55,511 nucleotides of DNA from positions 1 to 55,511 of the forward strand of contig JROE01000003.1 of NCBI GenBank assembly GCA_000783305.1, read 5' to 3'. The notes beneath the pieces are model-generated. The model did no database searches, was not told where the DNA came from, and was given only the letters and a program-made list of their open reading frames with translations. Source of the DNA: Sphingobacteriaceae bacterium DW12 (GTDB taxonomy: Bacteria; Bacteroidota; Bacteroidia; Sphingobacteriales; Sphingobacteriaceae). The translations under genes were made by a program, and so were the position numbers. Shown piece by piece: positions 27,829-36,564 of the stretch (its first letter is position 1; each line of letters begins with the position of its first letter).

Positions 27829-29340
27829 ATGAGACTATATACAATATTAACTTCATCTCTGATTGCACTGCTATTCATGAGCTGTGAGAATAAACTAGAT
27901 TTGACCAACCCCAATAGTGTGACAAGTGAAACTTTCTGGAAAACCGAAACTGATTTTAAACTTGCTATTGCATCATGCTATACCCCATTAAAGAATTGGA
28001 ACGGGGGTTACTATGGTACCCGAGGGCTGATGACGCGCATCTCCCGAGCCGATGACATCGAGTTCAGGAATGACATCAATGAAATATATGCCATGCATCG
28101 TTTCACCAATGACTCTTACAATGCTGTAGCACAAAACATCTTTTACCAGTTTTACAATGCCATCTATAGGGCCAATTCCATTCTCACCGAATTGGACAAT
28201 GCTAACTTATCTGATGATTTCAAGAATATGGTACGTGGAGAGGCCTTGTTCATCCGGGGTATGTATTTCTTTCAACTCGCTAAAGAATTTGGTGATGTTC
28301 CTTTGCGCCTTAGCCCTTCTCAGGATCCCACTACGTTTCCACTAGCCAAATCTTCCCAAGCAGATGTTTACGCCCAAGCGGCAAAAGACTTTATAGCTGC
28401 AGCTGATATCCTACCCCTGACTAACGACAAAGGGAAGCCCACCAAGGGTACCTCCTATGCCTATCTGGGCAAATTATATGTCTATACCGAACAATGGCAA
28501 GAGGCCAAGAAAGTGCTTGAACCACTCACCAAAGCTCCTTATACCTATAGACTTGTCGATGATTACGCATGGAATTTTGATGAACTGCACGAACACAATA
28601 GTGAGAGTATTTTTGAAATATTGTATGAACCTGTGGGCGGAACCAATCAATGGGACAATGGCGAGACGGCCAATTCAGCCCAATCGACCACCATCGCTGT
28701 TGAGTATGCAGCCGGTAGCGTAGGGGGATGGTTTGAAGCCCAACCTACCAAAAAGATGATGAATATCTTTTGGAAAGAAAAGGCAGCCAATGGCGACTTC
28801 GATTACCGAGCCAAGACTTCCGTTGCATGGGATTACCCTGGCTGTATGTACTATCAAAGACCTATACAACAGGTGCTCAATGCAACCGAAATCAAGCAGT
28901 ATTGGATCTTGAAGTCGCAAAATTCTGCCACGCGCACCGAAGAGGTCGAGTCCCTTCCTTCTTACATTAATGAGCGCGCTATGCGTTTTGCAGACGTACT
29001 CTTACTGCTGGCAGAGTGTGAATTGGAGAGCGGTACAGCTTCCGATGCCATTCCCTATATCGATCAGATTAGAACACGAGGAGGTAACCTGCTACCTTAC
29101 GCCGGCCCCTATACCGCAATAGCGATCAAAAATGAGCTCATGCATCAGCGCGCTATCGAGTTTTTCAAAGAAGGAGAGCGCTTTTATGACCTACGTCGTT
29201 GGGGATTATTGGAGACTGAACTTAAGAATCAGGACCCTATACGATTTGCCAATTTTAATAAAAGACACTACTACCTACCTATTCCGGCCAAAGAGATCCA
29301 GACAAATCCATTAATTACCCAAAATAATGATTGGAAATAA
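27829..29340 (+). CDS. SusD-family glycan-binding lipoprotein
   Basis: A 503-aa surface lipoprotein (lipobox LFMSC, Cys19) that partners the preceding transporter, which ends 11 bp upstream. SusD marks are LDLTNPNSVTSETFWKTETD at the mature N-terminus, RGEALFIRGMYFFQLAKEFG in the TPR part, INERAMRFADVLLLLAECEL and HQRAIEFFKEGERFYDLRRW. The ligand is unknown; the next gene suggests a glycan with N-acetylhexosamine residues. Confidence 0.92.
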   Translation: MRLYTILTSSLIALLFMSCENKLDLTNPNSVTSETFWKTETDFKLAIASCYTPLKNWNGGYYGTRGLMTRISRADDIEFRNDINEIYAMHRFTNDSYNAVAQNIFYQFYNAIYRANSILTELDNANLSDDFKNMVRGEALFIRGMYFFQLAKEFGDVPLRLSPSQDPTTFPLAKSSQADVYAQAAKDFIAAADILPLTNDKGKPTKGTSYAYLGKLYVYTEQWQEAKKVLEPLTKAPYTYRLVDDYAWNFDELHEHNSESIFEILYEPVGGTNQWDNGETANSAQSTTIAVEYAAGSVGGWFEAQPTKKMMNIFWKEKAANGDFDYRAKTSVAWDYPGCMYYQRPIQQVLNATEIKQYWILKSQNSATRTEEVESLPSYINERAMRFADVLLLLAECELESGTASDAIPYIDQIRTRGGNLLPYAGPYTAIAIKNELMHQRAIEFFKEGERFYDLRRWGLLETELKNQDPIRFANFNKRHYYLPIPAKEIQTNPLITQNNDWK

Positions 29341-29341
29341 T

Positions 29342-31120
29342 ATGACGCTCTTCAATAGTAACAAAAATCATATCCATTTAGCCTTCCTAAGCTTGCTGCT
29401 AACACTTTGCGTGCACACCAGCACACTGGCTCAATTAGCCTCTCTTGAAGTGTACCAAGAGCTACCAGACCCCCATTCTAGGAATCTAGCTACTTGGAGT
29501 AATGTCACTTCTGGTGCCCATAGTGGTTTTGTATCTACCAACCAGCATTTTGATCGATCCTCTGCCCCAAGTCAGCATGATGTACAGTCACAGTGGTCCA
29601 AGACTGCTTGGCGAGGAGAACGTGTACACACCCAAGGGATTATCTATACCACTCGTCGACTGAACGATATACAACTAATAGTCAGCGACCTACAAAAAGA
29701 CCAATACGCTCATATTTCCAAAGAGCATGTTAAAGCCAACTTTGTACGGTATGTCATGGCGGATGATCCCAAAGGACTCAAACAAGGCTGCGCAATCAGC
29801 GTTAAGTTGGATACGGCATTACATGCAGATATGATCGACCCTATTTCTAGCCTCTCCATGGAAGACTCCACCAGTCGCCCCCTCTGGCTAAGTGTAGATG
29901 TACCCCGTCATACCCCTCCAGGTATTTACTCGGGCACATTGACTATCAAAGCCGATAACTACTCCCGTCAGCATCCCTTTACCATTACGGTACTGGCCCA
30001 CACCCTACCCGAGGTTCAAGATTGGGCGTTCCAACTTGATCTTTGGCAAAATCCCTATAGCGATGCTCGTGTATACGGTGTACCTTTATGGTCCAATGAA
30101 CATTTCCAAGCGATGAAGGCCAGCTACCAGATGCTGCGTGATGCTGGTCAGAAGGTCATTACGACCACTTTAATTCACGATCCATGGAGCTCGCAGACCT
30201 ATGACGTATACGGAGGAATGATCAAATGGATTAAACAAAAAGACGGTTCGTGGACTTATGACTACCGCATATTCGACAAGTGGGTGCAGTTCATGATGGA
30301 TATTGGCATAGATCAACAAATCAGCGCCTACAGCATGATCCCCTGGACGCTCAAATTCCAATACTACGATGAAGTCTCTGGTCAGGATCAAATGTTCGAA
30401 GCCAAACCCGATAGTCAGGCATACGCCACATATTGGGGTAGTATGTTGCGTGACTTCGCTCGTCATCTCAAGTCCAAGGGATGGTTTGACATCACCACCA
30501 TTGCAATGGATGAACGCCCTGAGAAAGATATGCAAGCTGCGATTAAGGTCATCAGGGACGCCGATTCGGCATTTCGAATTTCAATGGCCGGTAATTATCA
30601 CGAAGAGTTACAGGCCGATTTGGTAGATTATAGTGTTGCCTCTACGCAGACCATCTCCTCTGAAGTCTTGCAGTCCAGAAAAGAGAAAGGCTACATTACC
30701 AAGTTTTATACTTCCTGTACCGAAATCTTTCCCAACACCTATACGTCATCCGATTATGCCGAACTCAACTGGATGGCTTGGCACGCCCTTCATAAGCATT
30801 ATGATGGATACCTTCGATGGGATTACAACAATTGGAACCGAGATCCATTCAAAGATTCACGCTTTGGTCCTTTTCCAGCCGGGGATACCTATTTCGTTTA
30901 TCCTGGAGCACGCAGTTCGATACGCTTCGAGCGCTTGCGTGAAGGCATCCAGGATTTTGAAAAAGTGACCTTTCTGCGACGCCAATTCAAAGCCAATGGC
31001 CATCTAGAAGACCTTAAAAAGCTAGAAGATGTTATCCAAGCTTTCACCATACAGTCTTTAAACGGCAAGAATGCTCATATTGCACTAGAAAAAGCGCAAG
31101 CCATTCTCAATAGCTTGTAG
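29342..31120 (+). CDS. GH123-like glycoside hydrolase with DUF4091 domain
   Basis: An exported enzyme of 592 aa (signal peptide ending near TLAQ). The central barrel and C-terminal DUF4091 region (YLRWDYNNWNRDPFKDSRFG, VYPGARSSIRFERLREGIQD) match the layout of GH123 beta-N-acetylgalactosaminidases. The conserved Asp-Glu pair needed for substrate-assisted catalysis in that family is seen as TIAMDERPEKD, Asp390-Glu391. It is the last gene of the ECF-regulated locus, 1 bp after the susD stop, and is closed by a strong terminator. An in-frame ATG at 29327 overlapping susD is possible. Many DUF4091 proteins are uncharacterised, so GalNAc specificity is inference. Confidence 0.8.
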   Translation: MTLFNSNKNHIHLAFLSLLLTLCVHTSTLAQLASLEVYQELPDPHSRNLATWSNVTSGAHSGFVSTNQHFDRSSAPSQHDVQSQWSKTAWRGERVHTQGIIYTTRRLNDIQLIVSDLQKDQYAHISKEHVKANFVRYVMADDPKGLKQGCAISVKLDTALHADMIDPISSLSMEDSTSRPLWLSVDVPRHTPPGIYSGTLTIKADNYSRQHPFTITVLAHTLPEVQDWAFQLDLWQNPYSDARVYGVPLWSNEHFQAMKASYQMLRDAGQKVITTTLIHDPWSSQTYDVYGGMIKWIKQKDGSWTYDYRIFDKWVQFMMDIGIDQQISAYSMIPWTLKFQYYDEVSGQDQMFEAKPDSQAYATYWGSMLRDFARHLKSKGWFDITTIAMDERPEKDMQAAIKVIRDADSAFRISMAGNYHEELQADLVDYSVASTQTISSEVLQSRKEKGYITKFYTSCTEIFPNTYTSSDYAELNWMAWHALHKHYDGYLRWDYNNWNRDPFKDSRFGPFPAGDTYFVYPGARSSIRFERLREGIQDFEKVTFLRRQFKANGHLEDLKKLEDVIQAFTIQSLNGKNAHIALEKAQAILNSL

Positions 31121-31142
31121 CGATACAAAAACATCAAACACC

Positions 31143-31173
31143 AATAGCCACCCCCATAGGTGGCTATTTTTTT
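31143..31173 (+). terminator. Terminator of the GH123 locus
   Basis: Perfect 10-bp stem AATAGCCACC (31143-31152) with its complement (31159-31168), 6-nt loop, and a T run to 31173. It starts about 20 bp after the GH123-like gene and closes the sigma-to-hydrolase operon. Confidence 0.9.
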
Positions 31174-31274
31174 GCAGCCTCTCTGTACAGATCAAGTGTA
31201 TAGAGAAGCATGTCTTATATTTCATATTACTCCAGTTAGAAGACAAACGCTTCTTAACTTGTATCATAATCTTG

Positions 31275-31826
31275 ATGGTCCAAAAGTTTTCCCTTAGTTT
31301 TGGAGCTAGAGATCAGACCATGAAAGAGATTACGGCACTTTCGGATAAGATAGTAACCCTCACGAGAAATGAGTTCTTAAAAACCGGAGGAAGCATAGAT
31401 ACCAATGTATACTATATCGAGAGCGGTAGTTTGCGCATATCCATATCCGATGATGCTCACGAGCAAACCATACGGCTGGGATATCAGGGCAATCTCATTG
31501 TTGCCTTGGATTCATTTATCACAGGAGAACCTTCCCACCTCGCTATTCAAGCCCTAAAGAAAAGCAATATCCGAGTCATCTCCAAATATCAGATTAATGT
31601 TTTTTTACAGACCGAATCCAATAGAATTCTATGGTCAACACTATTAGAAAGCCTCATTGTCCAACAGTTCGAGCGCGAAATCGACCTATTGACAGAGTCT
31701 CCGCTACAACGCTATAAAAGGGTACTACAAAGAAGTCCGCAATTGTTTCAAGAGATACCCAACAAACACATTGCCAACTATCTACGCATGAGCCCTGAGA
31801 CACTCTCCAGATTAAAAAAATCTTGA
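31275..31826 (+). CDS. Crp/Fnr-family regulator-like protein
   Basis: A 183-aa protein with an N-terminal cyclic-nucleotide-binding-type beta-roll (FLKTGGSIDTNVYYIESGSL, IRLGYQGNLIVALDSFITGE) and a C-terminal helical DNA-binding part (FQEIPNKHIANYLRMSPETL). The nucleotide-contact residues of true CRP are not evident, as is usual for Bacteroidota members that sense other cues or act constitutively. The HTH ends abruptly at SRLKKS, as in short family members. ATG 31275 is preferred over the overlapping TTG at 31272. It may share a transcript with the DinB-like gene, which starts 57 bp on. Confidence 0.85.
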   Translation: MVQKFSLSFGARDQTMKEITALSDKIVTLTRNEFLKTGGSIDTNVYYIESGSLRISISDDAHEQTIRLGYQGNLIVALDSFITGEPSHLAIQALKKSNIRVISKYQINVFLQTESNRILWSTLLESLIVQQFEREIDLLTESPLQRYKRVLQRSPQLFQEIPNKHIANYLRMSPETLSRLKKS

Positions 31827-31883
31827 TTTCAATCAAGGATTATCATCCCGCTCTTTTGTTTTTTTGTATAAACAAAAGATGAT

Positions 31884-32423
31884 ATGCAAACGGAAATGTT
31901 AACCCACACACTCATTGGACAGACACACGATATTCTCTCCCAGGTTCAAAAAATCAAATTATTACATATCGACCTCCTGAGGTGGCGAGCGAATAAAGAT
32001 TCTTGGAATATTCTGGAATGTCTAGAACATCTCAATCGATATGGAGAATACTATCTGCCCGTGCTAGAACGTCAAATACACTCCACCTCTAGCCAACATG
32101 ACCCCATATTCAAAAGTGGTCTATTGGGAGGGTATTTTGCAAAAAGCATGCTACCGAAGGCGGAACTCAATAAGATGAAAACTTTCCCAGATAAAAATCC
32201 CTTGCATGCACCCCTAGAGGTGACGGTGATTGACAGGTTCATTGCCCAACAAGTCAAATTATTGGACCTATTAGACAAATCGAAGCACGTCAGCTGGAAC
32301 AAAGTAAAAATAGAAACCTCTATTTCGAGGTTCATCAAGTTGAAATTAGGAGATACCTTTCAGTTTTACATAAACCACATGCTAAGACATATGCAACAGA
32401 TTGAAAATATACAAGTCAAATAA
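31884..32423 (+). CDS. DinB-family protein
   Basis: A 179-aa four-helix-bundle protein of the DinB/YfiT superfamily (metal-binding; many members are thiol transferases or of unknown function). Recognised from RANKDSWNILECLEHLNRYG with its helix-2 His, and the C-terminal FQFYINHMLRHMQQIENIQ with two further His residues; the three His probably bind a metal ion. It follows the Crp/Fnr-like gene by 57 bp and could be its target. Confidence 0.85.
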   Translation: MQTEMLTHTLIGQTHDILSQVQKIKLLHIDLLRWRANKDSWNILECLEHLNRYGEYYLPVLERQIHSTSSQHDPIFKSGLLGGYFAKSMLPKAELNKMKTFPDKNPLHAPLEVTVIDRFIAQQVKLLDLLDKSKHVSWNKVKIETSISRFIKLKLGDTFQFYINHMLRHMQQIENIQVK

Positions 32424-32451
32424 CCGCCTATTGTGGGCGGTCATTTGACTT
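32413..32451 (+). terminator. Terminator overlapping the end of the DinB-like gene
   Basis: Two 16-nt arms (32413-32428 and 32436-32451) pair with a single mismatch, with ACCGCC/GGCGGT at the top. The stop codon of the DinB-like gene lies within the left arm, so the last codons are part of the stem. Confidence 0.75.
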
Positions 32452-32540
32452 ATGTATTTCATCCCACCACTCCAACAGAATGCGACAGTGGACAGCATCC
32501 CTTATTTTTTGCATCTTTGTCATAGACATTCACTTAATAA

Positions 32541-33089
32541 ATGGAAAATACAACACATCCCAATATCATTATAGAGACGGAGCGGCTAATTTTAAGGGAA
32601 ATCCTGCCTACTGATGTAGACGGCATGTTTGAGTTGGACTCCGATCCCGACGTCCATCTGTATCTGGGCAATCAGCCGGTCCATCATCAAAGTGAAATTA
32701 AGGATGTAATCGAATTTATTCGGCAACAATATGTTGACAATGGAATTGGTCGTTGGGCGATTATAGAAAAAAAGACCAATGCTTTCGTGGGTTGGGCTGG
32801 GCTCAAATATATCACCGAGCAGACCAACCATCACATCCATTACTATGACCTTGGGTACAGGCTTATTAAAAGATATTGGGGTCAGGGGATTGCACCAGAA
32901 GCAGCCAAAAGCGTATTGGATTATGCCTTCGATAAGATGGAGCTGACCGAAGTCTATGCTATGGCAGACTGTAACAATGACGGCTCCAATCATATCCTGC
33001 AAAAACTAGGTTTTCAATTAATAGAACGCTTTGATGATGAGGGAGTAGCGCACAACTGGTACCGGATTATCAAGCAACAGTGGCCGTGA
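32541..33089 (+). CDS. GNAT-family N-acetyltransferase (RimJ/RimL-like)
   Basis: A 182-aa acetyl-CoA-dependent transferase. The opening IIIETERLILREILPTDVDG, the central VGWAGLKYI, and the acetyl-CoA loop RYWGQGIAPEAAKSVLDYAF (the R/Q-x-x-G-x-G/A pyrophosphate site) followed by VYAMADCNNDGSNHILQKLG are typical of the Acetyltransf_3 group that modifies ribosomal proteins, amino acids or drugs. The substrate is not predictable. It is monocistronic. Confidence 0.88.
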   Translation: MENTTHPNIIIETERLILREILPTDVDGMFELDSDPDVHLYLGNQPVHHQSEIKDVIEFIRQQYVDNGIGRWAIIEKKTNAFVGWAGLKYITEQTNHHIHYYDLGYRLIKRYWGQGIAPEAAKSVLDYAFDKMELTEVYAMADCNNDGSNHILQKLGFQLIERFDDEGVAHNWYRIIKQQWP

Positions 33090-33143
33090 CAGTAGACCAC
33101 AAGATACACCTCAAACGTGTGGCAATCTGCCTTCAGGTCCGCT

Positions 33144-33181
33144 AAAAAAAATTGGAAACTAAAACAGATTTTAGTTTCCAA
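33144..33181 (-). terminator. Terminator of the SDR gene
   Basis: Perfect 13-bp stem (33152-33164 and 33169-33181) with a 4-nt loop. On the minus strand it is followed by a T-rich run (complement of 33144-33150), 12 bp beyond the SDR stop codon. Confidence 0.85.
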
Positions 33182-33193
33182 CCCAACTACCAC

Positions 33194-33949
33194 TTACCGT
33201 GTGGTGTAGCCACCATTTGCAAAAATCGTCTGCCCAGTGACCCACCATCCGTCCGTTACTAAAAATTCAACCAGTGGTGCGATATCTTCAATTTTGGTCA
33301 ATCCACCCAAAGCCGATGCCGACTTGTGATAGGCCACCGCCTCATCACTTTCTTGCCCGTAAAAGAAAGGGGTATCCATGGGACCAGGTGCCACTGCAGT
33401 TACCGATATTCCACGATTTCCAAATTCTTTGGATGCCGCCCGAGTGAAGTGTTCTACTGGTGCCTTTGCTCCTGCGTAAGTAGAATAGTACCCTGTATAG
33501 GCGGCCAATAATGAGGTCACGATTGTACAGATTTTGCCGTTGTCATTCAGTTGCTTTCCTGCCTCCTGCAAAAAAAAGTACGCTTGCTTTGCATTAACGT
33601 CCATCATCGTGTCATATTCTTGCTCCGTTGTTTCGGTAAATGGCTTTTTCAGTACCATCCCTACCGTGTTAATAGCAATGTCTACACCACCAAATACCTC
33701 TTTCGCTTGGGTAAATAAATTACGGACGTTCGCTACTTTTGTCAAATCCGCTTGTACCAAAATTGCTTCGCCGCCATTATTTTTAATGTCAGCCAGCGTG
33801 TCTTGTGCTGCCGTCTTGGTTGCATCACTGTTATAGTGGACTACTATCTTTGCACCTTTTGAGGCAATGCTTTTGCTCAAAAGTCCACCCAAATTTTTTC
33901 CTCCACCAGCAATCAGCACTACTTTTCCTTTAAAATCGTTTCTTGACAT
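33194..33949 (-). CDS. Short-chain dehydrogenase/reductase
   Basis: A 251-aa NAD(P)-dependent oxidoreductase of the classical SDR family. The cofactor motif is VVLIAGGGKNLGGLLSKSIA (variant of TGxxxGxG), with an NTVG stretch in place of NNAG and a catalytic Tyr-x3-Lys in STYAGAKAPVEHFTRAASKE; the preceding serine lies in IVTSLLAAYTG. The C-terminal PMDTPFFYG region and GQTIFANGGYTT close the fold. The AraC-type gene is adjacent upstream on the same strand and probably controls it. Substrate unknown. Confidence 0.88.
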   Translation of the reverse strand: MSRNDFKGKVVLIAGGGKNLGGLLSKSIASKGAKIVVHYNSDATKTAAQDTLADIKNNGGEAILVQADLTKVANVRNLFTQAKEVFGGVDIAINTVGMVLKKPFTETTEQEYDTMMDVNAKQAYFFLQEAGKQLNDNGKICTIVTSLLAAYTGYYSTYAGAKAPVEHFTRAASKEFGNRGISVTAVAPGPMDTPFFYGQESDEAVAYHKSASALGGLTKIEDIAPLVEFLVTDGWWVTGQTIFANGGYTTR

Positions 33950-34002
33950 AGTATGATTATTTTAAGTTTATCTAACCACACAAAGTTCAACAAGCTATTT
34001 TT

Positions 34003-34413
34003 CTATTTTGTGGTGAACTTTTCGGAACTTTTATTTTTTTCTCCTTTTCTGAATTGTCCTGGAGTCTCCCCTGTGAATTTTTTAAAGAATTTGGAGAAAT
34101 TCGAAGGATCGTAGGTAAGCTTTTTGGCGATTTCAGCAATAGACAGATCGGTCTCCATCAACAAGGATTTGGCCTTTTCAACGATTTTAAGATCGTAGAA
34201 ATGACACGGATGGTGCCCTGCCGTTTGTTGTATAGTATCCGATAGATGTGAATGAGAGATATGCAGTGCACTAGCAATCTGGTTGAGTTCTAAAAAATCG
34301 AGTATATCACCGCTTGCAACCTCTTCGATGTGTCGATCCAAAAACCTGAAGTAGTCATTCATGATTTCTTCACCACGTTTGTTTTCATTTTTCACATTTT
34401 GTTTCATATCCAT
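34003..34413 (-). CDS. AraC-family transcriptional regulator (short)
   Basis: A 136-aa protein that is essentially a DNA-binding domain. The two HTH motifs are NQIASALHISHSHLSDTIQQ and LSIAEIAKKLTYDPSNFSKF followed by FKKFTGETPGQFRK. The N-terminal effector domain usual in this family is reduced to about 35 residues. It lies directly upstream of the SDR gene on the same strand, 53 bp away. Its upstream region and its own 3' end carry the same 16-bp sequence, described separately, consistent with self- and SDR-regulation. ATG 34413 is used; ATG 34407 is possible. Confidence 0.85.
   Translation of the reverse strand: MDMKQNVKNENKRGEEIMNDYFRFLDRHIEEVASGDILDFLELNQIASALHISHSHLSDTIQQTAGHHPCHFYDLKIVEKAKSLLMETDLSIAEIAKKLTYDPSNFSKFFKKFTGETPGQFRKGEKNKSSEKFTTK
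34011..34026. promoter_or_regulatory. Copy 1 of a 16-bp repeat near the SDR gene
   Basis: TGGTGAACTTTTCGGA, identical to 34466-34481, sits in the last codons of the AraC-type gene and about 60 bp upstream of the SDR start. It pairs with AAAGTTCA at 33982-33989 as an inverted repeat (TGAACTTT at 34014-34021). It is a candidate operator of the AraC-type protein. Confidence 0.45.
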
Positions 34414-34465
34414 GATCGTGCTTTAGCCCATTCCATAAATTTCAACATTTCTATCCAGATTATCA

Positions 34466-34481
34466 TGGTGAACTTTTCGGA
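34466..34481. promoter_or_regulatory. Copy 2 of a 16-bp repeat upstream of the araC-type gene
   Basis: Exact second copy of the element at 34011-34026, same orientation, 53 bp upstream of the regulator start codon. Its position fits an autoregulatory operator. Confidence 0.45.
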
Positions 34482-34520
34482 TTCACACGACCAGATGACG
34501 ATACCCTTGAGAGGGTAACA

Positions 34521-34557
34521 ATCAAAAAGCCGCTAGAGGTTTCCCAATAGCGGCTTT
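34521..34557 (-). terminator. Terminator of the gapN gene
   Basis: A 10-bp stem AAAGCCGCTA (34526-34535) and its complement (34548-34557). On the minus strand it ends in TTTTTGAT. It lies about 30 bp beyond the stop of the aldehyde dehydrogenase gene. Confidence 0.75.
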
Positions 34558-34585
34558 CTATACTTCAGATTCAATACCAGATTAT

Positions 34586-36205
34586 TTAAAAAATATACTT
34601 GGTACTTAAAAAGTTAGATTTATTTTCACTTACAATAGCGTTCAACAAATCCTTGTTGTGCTCTGTATTTTTGGTAGCCACTAGCGATCGGATAGAAAAA
34701 GACCGCAGCGCATCTACTACTGACAGCGTACCTTCAGCACTATCCTTTCTCCCTGTGAATGGGAAAATATCAGGTCCTCGCTGGCATTGACAATTGATAT
34801 TTACCCTGCTCACCTGATTTACCAAAGGATCGATCAAGGAAGAGATTACGGCTGCATTGCTACTGAATATACTTACCTGCTGGCCATGGGATGAACCAAT
34901 CAAATATTCAATTGGTTCCTCCAAATCATCAAACGGTACCACCGGTACTACCGGTCCAAATTGCTCTTCGCGGTACAGCTTCATCTGCTCATTCACTGGG
35001 TACACAATCGCCGGATATACGAATGACTCCTCCACCTCACCGCCATGCGGATTGATTACCTTAGCGCCATGCTTTTTAGCATCTTCGATACACTCTGTCA
35101 AGTAAGCCGGTTTATTGACTTCAGGAAGTGGTGTCAGTGCTACTCCACTCTCCCAAGGCATCCCATATTTCAGGCGTGATACCTCGTCCGTTAGTTTTTT
35201 CAGGAATTCCTGAGCCAAGCTACGATGCACATATACAATCTTGATTGCGGTACAGCGCTGACCATTGAAAGACAATGCTCCGAGGACAGTCTCCTTTACG
35301 GCCAAATCCAGATCGGCATCACGCGTCACTATGGCAGCGTTCTTAGCATCCAATCCCAAGATAGCACGCAGACGATTTACTTTCGGGTGGAGCTTTTTCA
35401 GCTCATCCGCGACCCTACTTGAGCCAATCAACGTCAATACATTGATCTTGCCAGACTGCATCAGTTGCGGGACGATCTTATTGCCACGACCGTATATCGT
35501 GTTGACCACACCCTTAGGGAAGCTAGTCCGGAAGGCCTCCAACAACGGATAGTGCAAAAGTGTACCGTGCTTAGGTGGTTTGAACAGCAAGGTATTGCCC
35601 ATGATCAATGCCGGGATCAACGTCGTGAACGTCTCATTCAACGGATAGTTGAATGGCCCCATGCAGAGCACCACGCCCAGTGGTGACCTTCTGACTTGTG
35701 CGATGATACCCTGTTCGATTTGAAAACGGGATGAATCCCGATCTACGTCTTTCAAAGCATCGATGGTCGCATAGATATATTCCACGGTACGGTCAAATTC
35801 CTTTACCGAGTCCGAATACGATTTACCGATTTCCCACATGATCAATTTGACCACGCTGTCCTTTTGTTCCAGCATCTGCTGAGTGAAACGCTCGACACAA
35901 GCGATACGGTGGGCCACACTCATCGTTGGCCATTCGCCGCGACCATTGTCGTAGGCAGCTACTGCAGCCTCCAATGCTTCCATAGATTCCTTTTCCGTAC
36001 ATACCGGATAGCTACCAATACGTTTGCGTTGCAAGCCATCCTTAGTTTGGACACAAATTGGAGAGAAGACCTCATTTACCTCACCTTCCCAAGGGAGCAA
36101 CTTGCCATTCGATAGGAATACGCGTTGATCCAATTGTTCAGTGAGGTTAAATTCCGGGGGAATATCCGCGTCGGAATAAAAAATGTTCTTTAGGTTTAAG
36201 CTCAT
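34586..36205 (-). CDS. gapN: NADP-dependent glyceraldehyde-3-phosphate dehydrogenase (GapN-type)
   Basis: An aldehyde dehydrogenase of 539 aa of the non-phosphorylating GAPDH type, oxidising glyceraldehyde-3-phosphate to 3-phosphoglycerate with NADP+. Seen: VVLCMGPFNYPLNETFTTLI with the catalytic Asn, LLFKPPKHG, LTLIGSSRVADELKK around the cofactor loop, ILGLDAKNAAIV with the general-base region (ELGGK in most ALDHs, here GLDAK), and the nucleophile Cys in GALSFNGQRCTAIK. Length and the N-terminal about 55-residue lead fit the Bacteroidota GapN group. ATG 36205 is used; a TTG 48 bases upstream opens the same frame but is unlikely. It is monocistronic with its own terminator. Confidence 0.85.
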   Translation of the reverse strand: MSLNLKNIFYSDADIPPEFNLTEQLDQRVFLSNGKLLPWEGEVNEVFSPICVQTKDGLQRKRIGSYPVCTEKESMEALEAAVAAYDNGRGEWPTMSVAHRIACVERFTQQMLEQKDSVVKLIMWEIGKSYSDSVKEFDRTVEYIYATIDALKDVDRDSSRFQIEQGIIAQVRRSPLGVVLCMGPFNYPLNETFTTLIPALIMGNTLLFKPPKHGTLLHYPLLEAFRTSFPKGVVNTIYGRGNKIVPQLMQSGKINVLTLIGSSRVADELKKLHPKVNRLRAILGLDAKNAAIVTRDADLDLAVKETVLGALSFNGQRCTAIKIVYVHRSLAQEFLKKLTDEVSRLKYGMPWESGVALTPLPEVNKPAYLTECIEDAKKHGAKVINPHGGEVEESFVYPAIVYPVNEQMKLYREEQFGPVVPVVPFDDLEEPIEYLIGSSHGQQVSIFSSNAAVISSLIDPLVNQVSRVNINCQCQRGPDIFPFTGRKDSAEGTLSVVDALRSFSIRSLVATKNTEHNKDLLNAIVSENKSNFLSTKYIF

Positions 36206-36564
36206 TTTTCTACTTAAATTATAATTTATGAATAGGTGATTACTCGTACCCAACGACAGGTCATGGATTGGTGAAGCCCGTCATTTCGATGGTACGCAAC
36301 CATAAAGATATACAAACCTGAGCAAACTTTCTTAACAAAATTTTTATTTCCCATTTTTTCAAAAGACTATCGCTATCCGCAGTTACTATTATTCAATACA
36401 GAAATGTTAGCCAATACTCCTCGATTTCATCTTTGAAGAGCATATGGAAGTCGGTATCCTTATTGATATTAGAAACAAAATCATTCCAATGAAAGTCCAA
36501 CAAGGGCTGTAGCGATCTGAAGAGATCATCCGTTTAATTCACTGCTAATCAACCCCTATTTGAC
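36206..36564. other. Intergenic region with a gene remnant
   Basis: 359 bp holding the AT-rich upstream region of gapN (36206-36370) and, on the minus strand, a short coding remnant (36393-36533). The rest shows nothing recognisable. Confidence 0.4.
36393..36533 (-). pseudogene. Gene remnant, C-terminal fragment of an unrecognised protein
   Basis: About 46 residues read protein-like on the minus strand: DDLFRSLQPLLDFHWNDF, then NINKDTDFHMLFKDEIEEY and an end at WLTFLY before TGA at 36393-36395. An in-frame TAA at 36534-36536 precedes it and the only possible start is TTG. The acidic/aromatic composition is that of a real soluble protein tail. It may be what remains of a deleted gene. Confidence 0.4.
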
